From Psychromonas algicola (lineage in GTDB: Bacteria; Pseudomonadota; Gammaproteobacteria; Enterobacterales; Psychromonadaceae): a stretch of 53,620 nucleotides of DNA. A program made the position numbers and the translations under genes. This document shows positions 36,124 through 45,915 of the stretch, piece after piece (positions within the stretch are counted from its first letter, which is position 1; every line of letters begins with the position of its first letter). The stretch spans positions 1 through 53,620 of the forward strand of contig NZ_SNUB01000026.1 in assembly GCF_004378355.1 (NCBI RefSeq), given 5' to 3'. The notes under the pieces were generated by a model. That model saw only the letters and a list, made by a program, of their open reading frames with translations. It was not told the origin of the DNA and searched no databases.

Positions 36124-36137
36124 ATTTAATTAACTCA

Positions 36138-36168
36138 TAGCCAAGGCGGCGCCTTGGCTATTTTATTA
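36138..36168 (+). terminator. Intra-operon hairpin between tctC and tctB
   Basis: TAGCCAAGGC (36138-36147) pairs perfectly with GCCTTGGCTA (36151-36160) around a 3-nt loop, followed by TTTTATTAT. As a partial terminator or RNA stabiliser it would give an excess of binding protein over the membrane components. Confidence 0.85.
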
Positions 36169-36210
36169 TCTCGCCTTATAAAATTTTCACGTTTCAGTAG
36201 AGAGCCGATT

Positions 36211-36657
36211 ATGATAAATCGACATATTTTCTTTCCCAGTTTAGTCATTATTCTCAGCCTTTTAGTACTCGTGGGCATCACTCAATTTCAGTTACCTTCA
36301 TACCAAGCCGCACCTGTTGGAGCTGGTTTCTTTCCTGCGGTTATTGCGATTATTCAAATTTTAATTTGTGGCGTTTTAATTATTCAACATAAAAACAAAA
36401 AAAGTCATAAAAAAGAAGAACCATTGATTTCAAAAAAATCTATTTTTGGGATTGTGTATTTAATTGGATATACAATTTTAATTACACTTATCGGCTACTT
36501 ATTTGCAAGCCTCATTAGTTTTACCTTTTATCTTGTTTATTTCAAAATCAAGAAACCACTTTATTACGCAATCGCGTGGATATTTGTATTCACAATTTAT
36601 TATGTTTTTGGTGAAGTGTTCTACATCGCTTTACCGGAAGGCTTACTCTTTTATTAG
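36211..36657 (+). CDS. tctB: TctB, small membrane subunit of the tricarboxylate transporter
   Basis: This 148-residue protein has four to five hydrophobic helices and the opening family pattern YQAAPVGAGFFPAVIAIIQI. A longer frame begins at a TTG inside the intra-operon hairpin. The ATG at 36211, giving MINRHIFFPS, is preferred and follows AGAGAG. TctB pairs with TctA to form the proton- or Na+-driven importer fed by TctC. It ends 10 bp before tctA. Confidence 0.87.
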   Translation: MINRHIFFPSLVIILSLLVLVGITQFQLPSYQAAPVGAGFFPAVIAIIQILICGVLIIQHKNKKSHKKEEPLISKKSIFGIVYLIGYTILITLIGYLFASLISFTFYLVYFKIKKPLYYAIAWIFVFTIYYVFGEVFYIALPEGLLFY

Positions 36658-36667
36658 GTTGTAAACT

Positions 36668-38161
36668 ATGGAATATTTACTTAATGGTTTTGCGTCAGCA
36701 TTTAGTCTGGCAGTGTTTCCGATATTAGTTTTTGGTGTACTCGGTGGGGTTATATTAGGAGCCTTGCCCGGTTTAACAGCAACCATGGGAGTTGCTATTT
36801 TGCTACCTTTCACGTTTAGCATGGATCCAACTCCTGCATTAGTGATGCTTATTGGTGTTTATATTGGTGGTATATATGGAGGGTCTATTGCAGCGATATT
36901 ACTCAAAACTCCGGGAACTCCAGCTTCTGCCGCAACCGTACTTGATGGCCACTCAATGGCAATTAAAGGTCAAGCAGCAAAAGCATTGAGCATTGCAGCT
37001 GTTGCTTCATTTATTGGTGGTTTAATTAGTACAATCGTATTAATTGCGGTATCACCAATGCTAGCCGATTTTGCATTACGCTTTAATGCCCCGGAATATT
37101 TTGCTCTCGCCTTATTTGGTTTAACAATCATTGCAAGCGTATCGGCAGAAAACATTATGAAAGGGCTTTTAGCTGGAACAATCGGTTTATTAGTTTCAAT
37201 GGTTGGCTTAGACCCTATTAGTAGCGTTCCTCGATTTACCTTTGGTATCCAAGATTTATATAGCGGTATTAATATTATCCCTGTTTTAATTGGTTTATTC
37301 GCCATTTCAGAAGGCTTAAATCAATTAGAAAAACTAGCTAGCAATCAAAAAGACACAGCACCAAAATTTGATTATAAAGTGCTTAGTTTTTCTGACTTCA
37401 AAAAAATCTTACCTACAACCATTAAAAGTGGATTAATAGGGACTTCAATTGGTTCTGTTCCCGGTGCTGGAGCCGATATTTCAGCTTTCGCTTGTTACAA
37501 CGAAGCCAAGCGAGTCGCTAAAAATCCAGAAGAATTTGGTAAAGGATCGATGCATGGTTTAGCCGCAGCAGAAGCAGGAAACAACGGCGTTACTGGTGGT
37601 TCATTAGTGCCTTTACTCACTTTAGGTGTTCCTGGAGATGCTGTCGCAGCAGTTTTATTAGGTGCGTTAGTAGTACAAGGTTTAACACCTGGTCCGCTTT
37701 TATTCTCACAAAATCCAGAAATAGTTTATGGAATTTTCAGCTCAATGATAGTGGCTAATATTGTCATGCTTATTGTTGGTTTTCTGGGTATCCGCTTCTT
37801 TTGTCGCATTATAGAAGTCCCAAAAATAATCATCATTCCAATTATTATTTTCCTGTCAATCATAGGTGCATACGCAATTAATAACTCTATGTTTGATGTG
37901 GGGATCGCGCTTACTTTTGGTTTATTAGGTTTTATCTTAAACAAATTAGATATTCCCTCTTCACCAATATTATTAGCAATAATTTTAGGTCCGATGGCAG
38001 AAACAAACTTAAGAAAATCATTAATATTATACGAAGGAAGTTGGTCGTTTTTATATGATAGGCCAATCGCGTTAGCCTTTATTTTATTCGCAATATTTTC
38101 TGTGTATTCAACGATGAAACTAAAGAAGAAACAAAAACAAAATTCACAAAAACACAATTAA
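36668..38161 (+). CDS. tctA: TctA, large membrane subunit of the tricarboxylate transporter
   Basis: This 497-residue protein has about 11-12 hydrophobic helices and the duplicated family motifs GALPGLTATMGVAILLPFTF (33-52) and IGSVPGAGADISAF (about 259-272). GGIYGGSIAAILLKTPGTP is also diagnostic. It is the main transmembrane subunit of the secondary transporter supplied by TctC. The gene is followed by a good terminator (38199-38230). No tctDE two-component system is adjacent, so regulation must come from elsewhere. Confidence 0.92.
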   Translation: MEYLLNGFASAFSLAVFPILVFGVLGGVILGALPGLTATMGVAILLPFTFSMDPTPALVMLIGVYIGGIYGGSIAAILLKTPGTPASAATVLDGHSMAIKGQAAKALSIAAVASFIGGLISTIVLIAVSPMLADFALRFNAPEYFALALFGLTIIASVSAENIMKGLLAGTIGLLVSMVGLDPISSVPRFTFGIQDLYSGINIIPVLIGLFAISEGLNQLEKLASNQKDTAPKFDYKVLSFSDFKKILPTTIKSGLIGTSIGSVPGAGADISAFACYNEAKRVAKNPEEFGKGSMHGLAAAEAGNNGVTGGSLVPLLTLGVPGDAVAAVLLGALVVQGLTPGPLLFSQNPEIVYGIFSSMIVANIVMLIVGFLGIRFFCRIIEVPKIIIIPIIIFLSIIGAYAINNSMFDVGIALTFGLLGFILNKLDIPSSPILLAIILGPMAETNLRKSLILYEGSWSFLYDRPIALAFILFAIFSVYSTMKLKKKQKQNSQKHN

Positions 38162-38198
38162 ATTTTGGCAATTTATTCATAAAAGTGTCAAGCTAGTA

Positions 38199-38230
38199 AA
38201 CAGAGTAGATTAAATATCTGCTCTGTTTTT
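38199..38230 (+). terminator. Terminator of the tct operon
   Basis: AACAGAGTAGAT (38199-38210) pairs with ATCTGCTCTGTT (38216-38227), with one G-U pair on the plus strand, followed by a T-run to 38230. Confidence 0.88.
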
Positions 38231-38380
38231 GAGCAAGAATAAAGGAACCAAACGTTACTCATTGAGAAGAAGCTTCAACTTGAAATAAGGCCGTGCGGAT
38301 ACCATGGCGAGTTATCAGCAATGTGCCACCGTTTGTCGTTTGATTAACATAGTAATAACCCCATTAAACAAGGCTTATGT

Positions 38381-40399
38381 ATGCAAATATCACTTATTCA
38401 AAGGATCGCACTAGGTTTTTCAATTGTTATTGTTCTGGTAATCGCTATCTCTGGATCTGCTTATAAATCGCAGGTGACTATGGCCGAACAATTAGAGTTA
38501 ACCTCATCGACTCTCACAGGCTTACTCGACAAATCCAATACTGTATTGCTTGATTTACAAGATGCAAATCGAGCAATGATGCAACATGCAAACACCCAAC
38601 CTCCTGAAAAGCGAAAAATTTTACGTGAAAAATATACATCGTCGAAAGAAAAATACTTAACCTTAGTTGAGTCATTAAAAGAAGATCTCACTAATTACCC
38701 TGAATTATTAGCATCCATTGATCAAGTCAATATCGCAGCAAATCACTTATTTGAAAATGCAGAAAAGCATTTAGATATACATGACAGTCGAATTACTGCG
38801 CGCGAAAAAGCACTTGCGGAAAGTGGTAATTTAAACGGCACATGGGATATGTTTGACGATGATTTAACAGATATCGCACTAACTGCGGAAGATGAGGGTT
38901 TAACATCAACCATTGCCAATATTAATGGCGTAGTTAATCAGTCATCTAAAGCGATAAGGATCCTACAACGCTCATTAGCACTTGCAACCAGTGAATCTGC
39001 AACTAGATTTGCACAAGAGTTATCGGGATACCACAATACTTTTAAAATGGAAGTCGCTGAAGTTATTAAGGCAATGCCAGATTATGCTTCGGATCTAGAA
39101 TACTACGCAGATGAACTTGACCGAGCAATTGTTAACCCGCTTGGTATATTCCAACAACAATTAATATTTTTAAAGTATAACGACCAAAGTCGTATTATTT
39201 TTGAAGATACTGCTAAACAAATGGATAATATCAGCAGTGAGCTTAATGCTATTGTCAGTGGCATTCGAATGCTTTCTGAAAATGCTTTAATCAATGCAGA
39301 AGAAACCTCTAACTTTTCTTTAATACTTAATGCAGTGCTTGCTCTAAGCTCTATTATCATTGCATTGACCATCGGAATTAGCGTCGTACATGCAATCCGT
39401 AAACCACTAGCCGATATTATGAAAGCACTTGAACGTCTTTCAAAGGGCGACTTAACAGAGAATATCAGCACTAAATATCATTCGGAAATGGGCTTAGTGG
39501 CTAATAATATCAATTTACTTATCAATAATCAGGGCACCTTAATTTATAAAGTACAATCAGCTGCATCAACCATCAGTAAAATGGCAGCTGAAAGTTTAAC
39601 CTTGAGTGAAGAAACCAATAAAAATGTTGCATCACAGGGCAGCCAAACTGATATCGTATCTACTGCCGTCACTGAAATGGAAGCAGCCGTTTATGAAATA
39701 GCTTCTCACGCGTCTAATACGAGCGATGAAGTGACTAAAGTAACAGAGCAAGCAGAAACGAATATGAGCAACATGAACTTGAATTTAGAGTTTGTGAATA
39801 CATTAAGAGCGTCATTAGATTCTGCATCTAACGTTATTCAAGAACTATCTACTGAATCCTTAAAAATAGGAGAAGTAGTGGAAGCAATTCAAGGAATAAC
39901 TGAGCAAACAAATCTCCTTGCTTTAAATGCAGCCATTGAAGCCGCGCGAGCAGGCGAACATGGACGCGGTTTCGCCGTTGTTGCAGACGAAGTTCGCTCT
40001 CTTGCAACTAGCACACAAAAATCAGCGACAGAAATCAACCAAATGATTGAAAGCTTGCAAAAGAAAGCCAGTGAAGCTGTGACTATTGTAGAAAGTAACC
40101 TTGAATACGCAGACCAATCAGTCAATCAAACAGTAGCGACGAGCGAGTCATTAAAAGAAATGTTGGTCGGACTAAAAACGATTAACGATATGAGTAGCTC
40201 TATCGCCACCGCTTCTGAAGAACAAAGTACAGTGGTTAAAGAAGTTGCGCAAACAATTGTTAATATTGCAGACATGGCGGCAGATATATCGTCATGCTCA
40301 ACAGAAGCCGCAAAAAGTAGTGTTACCTTAAACGAACTTTCAAATGAACAAGCTTCATTAGTTGCACAATTTAAACTAAATGAACATCAAAAATCTTAA
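38381..40399 (+). CDS. Methyl-accepting chemotaxis protein with large helical sensor
   Basis: This 672-residue receptor has TM1 at about 8-27 and a ~280-residue, almost all-helical periplasmic domain (about 28-310). TM2 is near 313-335, followed by HAMP ([19 protein letters not shown]) and a signalling hairpin with tip [15 protein letters not shown]. The size and helical character fit a helical bimodular (HBM) domain, the type used by McpS to sense TCA-cycle intermediates, though I see no diagnostic residues. Its position after the tctCBA operon supports carboxylate sensing. The C-terminus (NEHQKS) is not a CheR-docking pentapeptide. Confidence 0.87.
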   Translation: MQISLIQRIALGFSIVIVLVIAISGSAYKSQVTMAEQLELTSSTLTGLLDKSNTVLLDLQDANRAMMQHANTQPPEKRKILREKYTSSKEKYLTLVESLKEDLTNYPELLASIDQVNIAANHLFENAEKHLDIHDSRITAREKALAESGNLNGTWDMFDDDLTDIALTAEDEGLTSTIANINGVVNQSSKAIRILQRSLALATSESATRFAQELSGYHNTFKMEVAEVIKAMPDYASDLEYYADELDRAIVNPLGIFQQQLIFLKYNDQSRIIFEDTAKQMDNISSELNAIVSGIRMLSENALINAEETSNFSLILNAVLALSSIIIALTIGISVVHAIRKPLADIMKALERLSKGDLTENISTKYHSEMGLVANNINLLINNQGTLIYKVQSAASTISKMAAESLTLSEETNKNVASQGSQTDIVSTAVTEMEAAVYEIASHASNTSDEVTKVTEQAETNMSNMNLNLEFVNTLRASLDSASNVIQELSTESLKIGEVVEAIQGITEQTNLLALNAAIEAARAGEHGRGFAVVADEVRSLATSTQKSATEINQMIESLQKKASEAVTIVESNLEYADQSVNQTVATSESLKEMLVGLKTINDMSSSIATASEEQSTVVKEVAQTIVNIADMAADISSCSTEAAKSSVTLNELSNEQASLVAQFKLNEHQKS

Positions 40400-40404
40400 T
40401 CACA

Positions 40405-40438
40405 TAAAGGATAGAAGTTAATTAGCTTCTATCCTTTA
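40405..40438 (+). terminator. Terminator after the HBM-like chemoreceptor
   Basis: TAAAGGATAGAAG (40405-40417) pairs perfectly with CTTCTATCCTTTA (40426-40438) around an 8-nt loop, followed by TTAATTATTC. Confidence 0.82.
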
Positions 40439-40583
40439 TTAATTATTCAACGACTAACTGTTTAATTTATTGAATTCAAGTAATAAATAGTCAATATAGA
40501 AACATTGATAATGTATACCCTAAAAGTTATTTTATAGCCTTGTAAAGATATAAATCTTTTTAAATCAGTTAAGAAAGGTAGAT

Positions 40584-41102
40584 ATGGGCGTAAAAAAAAT
40601 AAATAAAATGCTCTGGATAAGATGCTTATATGTATTGATAACCTTACCATTGCCAATAATAACTCAGGCTAATACTATTAACCCATCCGCGGAGACAACG
40701 CTATCGAGCAATTTAAATTTAGGCCAACAAGAAACTAAAAGTCTTCAACTCTTCAAATTAACCTTATTAAACATTGCTAAAGAACGTAACCCAGAATTCA
40801 AGCAACCCCAGCATTTTTACCTTTCAAGCTATAACAAAGAAACAAAAGCAAGTTATCTATATTGGGCTGAAATGAAGTTACTTTGGATAATACCAATAAC
40901 CAAAACTGAAAGAATTGATAACGATCCTTGGTTAGATATTCGCTATCCAAGTAATGGACAATTAATCGATATGAAAAATGATGTTGTTGAATCTAACAAA
41001 GAAGTGGGTTCAAGCACTTATTTAGTTTCAAAAGAGTGGGCAGAAAAACGCTTATTTGAAACTGTTGTAAAGGGAGATTTAATTTTAATTAATAAACAAT
41101 AA
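40584..41102 (+). CDS. Secreted protein of unknown function
   Basis: This 172-residue protein has an N-terminal hydrophobic segment (about 9-27) ending in ITQANT, consistent with a Sec signal peptide, so the mature part of about 145 residues should be periplasmic or extracytoplasmic. I do not recognise the family. The mature region holds several tyrosines and tryptophans (SYLYWAEMKLLWIIP, NDPWLDIRYPS, SKEWAEKRLFE) and no cysteine. AAAGG precedes the ATG. It lies between a chemoreceptor and an IS256 insertion and appears monocistronic. Confidence 0.65.
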   Translation: MGVKKINKMLWIRCLYVLITLPLPIITQANTINPSAETTLSSNLNLGQQETKSLQLFKLTLLNIAKERNPEFKQPQHFYLSSYNKETKASYLYWAEMKLLWIIPITKTERIDNDPWLDIRYPSNGQLIDMKNDVVESNKEVGSSTYLVSKEWAEKRLFETVVKGDLILINKQ

Positions 41103-41150
41103 CTCGGTAAAGGTTCAAAAAATGTAACTAATATGCTGTAGATTATTATG

Positions 41151-41183
41151 AATAACCGCCTTTGATAAATTAAGACGGTTATT
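41151..41183. terminator. Hairpin separated from its gene by the IS insertion
   Basis: AATAACCGCCTT (41151-41162) pairs with AAGACGGTTATT (41172-41183). The single odd pair is G-U on the minus strand and A-C on the plus strand. It originally lay directly after the chemoreceptor that ends at 42506. The IS256-type element now sits between them. It may also serve the unknown gene ending at 41102. Confidence 0.6.
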
Positions 41184-41196
41184 TAATCAAACAAGG

Positions 41197-42493
41197 AGGG
41201 CGTTCCAAATTCTGTGTCAGGGTAATTCATTAAATATCCAGCACGCTGTCTAACCGCCCTTCAAAATAAATAGCTAGTTGAGATAAACAGAGGCTCCAAT
41301 TGTGAATTGGCATTGTCCATTTCTCTGACGCATTTAATATGCCTGCGTACAGTAATTTCAGCAAGCTATTTTCATTAGGGAACGCGCCTTTAGTTTTGGT
41401 TAATTTTCTAAACTGACGATGTACCGCTTCAACTGCATTCGTCGTATAAATTACCTTCCGAATATGCTCTGGGTACTTAAAGTAGTGAGATAAGTTATGC
41501 CACTTTCTACGCCAGGAGTTAATCACTAATGGGTAAGCATCTCCCCATTTTACCTCTAGTTCATCAAGGGCCAGTTCAGCTGCTTCCTTTGTAGCTGCTC
41601 GATATACTGGCTTCAAATCTGCCATAAACGCCTTCTGGTTCTTGGAGGCGACATATTTCATTGAGTTACGAATTTGATGGATAACACACAGCTGAGTCTC
41701 TGTCTCAGGGAAAATAGTAGCGATGGCTTCAGGAAAACCCGTTAAACCATCAACGCAGGCTATGAGGATATCCTTTACGCCACGGTTATTAAGATCGGTC
41801 AACACTGAAAGCCAGTAATTAGCTCCTTCGTTTTCTGATAGGTATAGCCCTAGAATCTCTTTTTTACCCTGCATATTGAGTGCAAGTAAGGTGTAAACTG
41901 CCTTGCTAATATACCGTCCATCCTCTTTTACTTTATAGTGAATAGCATCAAGCCAGACGATTGGGTAGTGGCTATCTAAAGGCCTTTGCTGCCAAGCTTT
42001 TAATTCAGGAATTAGTTTATCGGTAATTGCACTGATAGCCCCTGTAGCGAGGTTCATACCATACATATCTTTAATGTGCTTATTAATATCACGGTAACTC
42101 ATGCCCATGCTGAACATTGAAAGTATCTTATTATCTATTTCATCTGAGAGTGTCGTTTGATTCTTTTTAACCAGTTGAGGCTAAAAGCTACCATTACGAT
42201 CTCGTGGTGTATTAAGCTCAAAATTGCCAACAGAGGACTTTATAGTTTTACTACTAGAGCCATTCTTACGATTAGATTGTTTGTCATTATCGAGGTGCAG
42301 TTCAATTTCAGCTTGGAGTGCCTCTTCCGTTAATTGTTTGACGAGTGATGTGAGAACACCATCTTTACCGTTCAAGCTCTTGCCATCTTGAAGTGCTTTA
42401 ACTGCATCATTAAAGTTAAATTTATTGTTTGTCATGTGTCATTCCTGTTTTAGTAAATTCTACTGAAATGACACAGATTTTTGAACACTACCC
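41197..42493. mobile_element. IS256-family insertion sequence, complete, with 8-bp target duplication
   Basis: This 1297-bp element is flanked by AAACAAGG direct repeats at 41189-41196 and 42494-42501. The left end (AGGGCGTTCC, then AAATTCTGTGTCA) and the inverted right end (GGGTAGTGTTC, then AAAAATCTGTGTCA) share the inner TCTGTGTCA and the opening GGG, as in IS256-family termini. It carries one transposase gene on the minus strand, broken by an amber codon. Intact ends and a perfect duplication indicate a recent insertion. Confidence 0.92.
41230..42435 (-). pseudogene. IS256-family transposase interrupted by an amber codon
   Basis: The reading frame spans 401 codons, the normal length for this DDE transposase family. 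The first 84 codons run to NTPRDRNGSF, then comes TAG at codon 85 (42181-42183), then the same frame continues with PQLVKKNQTTLSDEID to the natural stop at 41230. There is no frameshift. Homologues usually have glutamate here, so a single GAG-to-TAG change explains it. The catalytic region is intact (VWLDAIHYKVKEDG, ACVDGLTGFPEAI, TTNAVEAVHRQFRKLTK). The element is presumably inactive unless the amber is suppressed or an internal start gives a functional fragment. Confidence 0.93.
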
Positions 42494-42505
42494 AAACAAG
42501 GTGTT

Positions 42506-44113
42506 TTAGTATTTAAATTGATCTAATAATTTATTCAATTCAACCACATTAGTTTTAAGCGTCAGCCCTGTTGTATGAACTAGCTTAATATTATCTTCAT
42601 TTGAATGGGAAACATTAGAAATATTAACAATACTTTCCTGAACTTCAGCCATCACTTGATTTTGTTGGGTTGTTGCAGTTGCAATCTGTGCATTCATTTC
42701 ATTAATATTTTTCATATTTTCAGAAATAATACCAAATGAAGCAGTTAATGCTTCAACTTTACTATGTGAATCCGTTGCATTATCTCGACTAACAGTAAAC
42801 ACGTTAATCACTTCTTCAACATTTTCACGTAAACGATTTACTATAGTTTGAATGTTTTGTGCTGACTCCTGTGAACGTCCAGCAAGCGAGCGAACCTCAT
42901 CGGCAACGACAGCAAAGCCTCGTCCACTTTCACCTGCACGAGCAGCTTCAATAGCGGCATTAAGCGCTAATAAATTAGTCTGATCAGAAATGGCAGAAAT
43001 AGCTTCTAACATCGCACCAATATTTGCACTGTCATCCCCTAATCTTTTAACGACACTTTCAGCAGAACTCATTTTTTCAGCTAATTCAGCCATTTGTACT
43101 GTCGTAGATGTACAAATATTCATACCATTAGTGATATGTTCATTTACGACTTCAGTTTCATTAGAAGCGTCAACGGTAAATTGCGAGACTTCAGAAGAAG
43201 TTGCTGTTAATTGATTGATTGAAGTTGCAGTTTGGTCTGTTTCTCTAACTTGTGTAGCCATCGCAGATTGTGTTGTTTGAGCAGATCGCTGTAATGAATC
43301 AGAAGTCTCATTAAGGTCTTTCATTGTTTCACTAACAGCTTTAATAAGTGCCTGTGTTTTCTTAATAAAACTATTAATATGATGCGCAGTAAGCCCTAAT
43401 TCATCTTGTTTAGATTCATTTAATCTTTTCGTTAAATCTCCTTCTCCGTGTGCTAAGTCATCGGCCATATTCGTCATTACATCTAATGGTTTTAATAAAC
43501 CACGGCTAGTCATCACATAAAGTAAAGCTAATACGAATAAAAAGATTGCTGATAATAAATAGATAGAAGTTTGGATAAGTGCCGAGTCACTTGTTTGCTT
43601 ATTAAGATTAGCTTGTGAATTCAATTTAGAAATTTCCATAACATTCTCAACTTGCTCTGTAATAGCGGCAGCTGCATCATCAAACTCAGGCATTATTTTA
43701 TTACCGCCTGCTGGGCCTTGCTCGATATAAGCATTCGCCATTCGCTTACCCGTTTCAAAATAATTCTTCAGGGTAACTAACATTTTTTGATAAAATTCAG
43801 CGTTAGAGTGGTCTAATACAGCTAGCTCTGATAATAACTCCACTGCGATATTGTAGTTTTCTTCAGCAACTTCAATGCCATCATTTAATCCATCTTGTGC
43901 TCTAGTTGCACTAATATCGGTTAACCATTGCTGTACCTGAATAACCGCTATTTTTAATTCATAGTTTTTAAAAAGAATGGGCTCTATCGTTTCACCTATA
44001 TTGATAGATGCCTTATGGATACGGCTGCTTTGGTAAATCATAAATACAGATTGAATAAACAATACAGCGACTAACGACAATAAAGCCAAGTACATTTTTT
44101 TTCTTATGGTCAT
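42506..44113 (-). CDS. Methyl-accepting chemotaxis protein with four-helix-type sensor
   Basis: This 535-residue receptor has TM1 at about 7-28, a ~160-residue helical periplasmic domain (about 29-190) of Tar-like four-helix-bundle size, TM2 near 192-212, HAMP ([21 protein letters not shown]) and the signalling domain with tip [15 protein letters not shown]. The ligand is unknown. The C-terminus LLDQFKY lacks a CheR-docking pentapeptide. An IS256-family element has inserted 5 bp after the stop codon and separated the gene from its downstream hairpin; the coding sequence is intact. Confidence 0.9.
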   Translation of the reverse strand: MTIRKKMYLALLSLVAVLFIQSVFMIYQSSRIHKASINIGETIEPILFKNYELKIAVIQVQQWLTDISATRAQDGLNDGIEVAEENYNIAVELLSELAVLDHSNAEFYQKMLVTLKNYFETGKRMANAYIEQGPAGGNKIMPEFDDAAAAITEQVENVMEISKLNSQANLNKQTSDSALIQTSIYLLSAIFLFVLALLYVMTSRGLLKPLDVMTNMADDLAHGEGDLTKRLNESKQDELGLTAHHINSFIKKTQALIKAVSETMKDLNETSDSLQRSAQTTQSAMATQVRETDQTATSINQLTATSSEVSQFTVDASNETEVVNEHITNGMNICTSTTVQMAELAEKMSSAESVVKRLGDDSANIGAMLEAISAISDQTNLLALNAAIEAARAGESGRGFAVVADEVRSLAGRSQESAQNIQTIVNRLRENVEEVINVFTVSRDNATDSHSKVEALTASFGIISENMKNINEMNAQIATATTQQNQVMAEVQESIVNISNVSHSNEDNIKLVHTTGLTLKTNVVELNKLLDQFKY

Positions 44114-44343
44114 AACAGTTCTCTCTAAATTAGTTTTTTGTTACTTAATAAATATACATTGAAATTTTTGAAAAAATTAATCAACATCTAGTAGCAACAA
44201 ATGGCTTTTTACCATAAGACAAAAGTAGTCAAATTCTTGAAAATAGCGAGTAAAAAAGTAAAAAAAGCAGGAAAATATATTTAAATAAATTAAAAAAAAT
44301 TCTAAGCAATTAATACCCAGAAAAATAACAAATAATTAAAAAA

Positions 44344-45819
44344 CTATTCAAAAATAAGCTTTAATCCTAATTCAATATTTTCAATACTCATTCCTGCAAA
44401 ACCAAGTCGTATGAATCGATCTTTGCTTTGCGCTTTATCAACGAAAAATTGTTCCTCTTGTTGAATAAAGATATGACTGTTTGCAGCTTTTTTTGCCAAC
44501 CATTTTGCGCTCTGGTTTAGCTCAACCCACATCGCCATTCCCCCATCAGGTACAGCAAAGGATTTAACTTTTCCCAAGCCTTGATAATGTGCTAATTGTT
44601 GAACCATAAAGTCTCGGCGCTGGTGATATATTTTGGTTGTTTTTCTAAGATAGCGCTCAAAATCCCCTGCTTGCATCCAACGTGCAATGGCATCTTGCAT
44701 GGGCACACTCACTTTATGATTTACAATCGTTTTATAATTAACAACCGCATTACTTAAGGTTCTATCTAATGCCATAAAACCAATACGTGCACCAGGAAAC
44801 ATCACTTTAGAAAAAGTCGACAAATAAATAACCAGCCTGTTAGGATCATCACTTGCCATGGGCGCCAAAGGTTGACAGCGATAATGATATTCGTGGTCAT
44901 AATCATCTTCAATAATTGCAATATTGTGCGCACTAGCAATTCTATAGATGGCATGTCGCCTATTTATAGGTAAGGTAACCGTAGTTGGATATTGATGAAG
45001 TGGTGTTAAGTAAATTAATTTTATCGGCAATCCTATTTTGATTTGCCGTGCGATTGCTTCCTCAAGCGCTTCGGGGATCATTCCTTTAGTATCTTGTTTA
45101 ATAGAGACAACACTTGCGCCTGAACTTATAAAGCTTCGCCACGCAGGTTGATATCCCATCGCTTCCGTTGCCACGCTACAACCGCCTGACAATAATATTT
45201 GCGATAAAATATAAAGCGCTTCCTGCGAACCATTAGTGATGACAATATCACGGCCTGTTAATGCTCTTGTACGGCGTAAATATTCAGTTATTTGTTCAAT
45301 TAAAGGTGAATACCCCGCCGTATTACCATAATTTAACTCACCTAGGTTAGGCCGACTAAAGGCATCACTAATATAACTTTTAAATTCATTAAAAGGGAAC
45401 AAGGAAATATCAGGTGTACCACCAGCAAAATTATAACGATATTTCACTGCCGATTGGATCGGACTTGACTCAACATTTTTAGTAAATTCCCATCTAAAAT
45501 TTGAAACGTTTTGCGTTATTGGTTTTGTTTTTTTTGAACCATTTACGGGGAGATCTTCAGCAACAAAATAACCTTTTCTTTCCTTACTCACGATCCAGCC
45601 TTGCGCAATTAACTCGTTAAAAGCCGCCATAATAGTATGTCGATTGGTATTTAACTGAAGCGCTAGCTGCCTAGCAGATGGTAATTGCTCTAATGACTTT
45701 ACCTTCCCATCTTTTATCGCATCACGAATTGCTTGGCTAATGGTTAAATATTTAGCCCTTTTTTGTCCATCATTATTCAATGATGCAACAGGAAGTATTG
45801 ATAAATTCAACGCTTTCAT
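44344..45819 (-). CDS. MocR/PdxR-type regulator (GntR HTH fused to aminotransferase fold)
   Basis: This 491-residue regulator has an N-terminal GntR winged helix (about 15-90; LPSARQLALQLNTNRHTIM) and a fold-type I aminotransferase domain (about 125-490). It keeps the PLP residues: Asp305/306 region IIEDDYDHEY, Lys338 in YLSTFSKVMFPGARIGF, and the pocket SQEALYIL. Family members sense PLP or an amino-compound adduct and usually regulate a divergent gene. The divergent gene here, 96 bp away, encodes a GNAT-PaiB fusion, the likely target. An inverted repeat, TCTGGT/ACCAGA (45841-45864), is a candidate operator. Confidence 0.9.
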   Translation of the reverse strand: MKALNLSILPVASLNNDGQKRAKYLTISQAIRDAIKDGKVKSLEQLPSARQLALQLNTNRHTIMAAFNELIAQGWIVSKERKGYFVAEDLPVNGSKKTKPITQNVSNFRWEFTKNVESSPIQSAVKYRYNFAGGTPDISLFPFNEFKSYISDAFSRPNLGELNYGNTAGYSPLIEQITEYLRRTRALTGRDIVITNGSQEALYILSQILLSGGCSVATEAMGYQPAWRSFISSGASVVSIKQDTKGMIPEALEEAIARQIKIGLPIKLIYLTPLHQYPTTVTLPINRRHAIYRIASAHNIAIIEDDYDHEYHYRCQPLAPMASDDPNRLVIYLSTFSKVMFPGARIGFMALDRTLSNAVVNYKTIVNHKVSVPMQDAIARWMQAGDFERYLRKTTKIYHQRRDFMVQQLAHYQGLGKVKSFAVPDGGMAMWVELNQSAKWLAKKAANSHIFIQQEEQFFVDKAQSKDRFIRLGFAGMSIENIELGLKLIFE

Positions 45820-45820
45820 T

Positions 45821-45864
45821 GGTATACCTACAACTTACATTCTGGTTGTTTATAACATACCAGA
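45821..45864. promoter_or_regulatory. Candidate operator between the MocR regulator and the GNAT-PaiB gene
   Basis: GGTATACC, a perfect palindrome (45821-45828), lies directly upstream of the regulator start. TCTGGT (45841-45846) is mirrored by ACCAGA (45859-45864). Both are in the shared 96-bp divergent promoter. Confidence 0.4.
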
Positions 45865-45915
45865 TTAAGTAAAAATAAACACAATGTTTAATGATAGTTA
45901 ACTGAGGAAAGAATC

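Noticed and set aside
40462-40656. 64-residue minus-strand frame upstream of the unknown secreted protein
   Set aside because: It covers the promoter and start of the plus-strand gene. It is low-complexity hydrophobic sequence without a convincing start.
41230-42117. Two separate transposase genes (294-residue and 84-residue)
   Set aside because: They share one reading frame separated only by a single TAG at 42181-42183 and 21 sense codons, so they are one amber-mutated gene.
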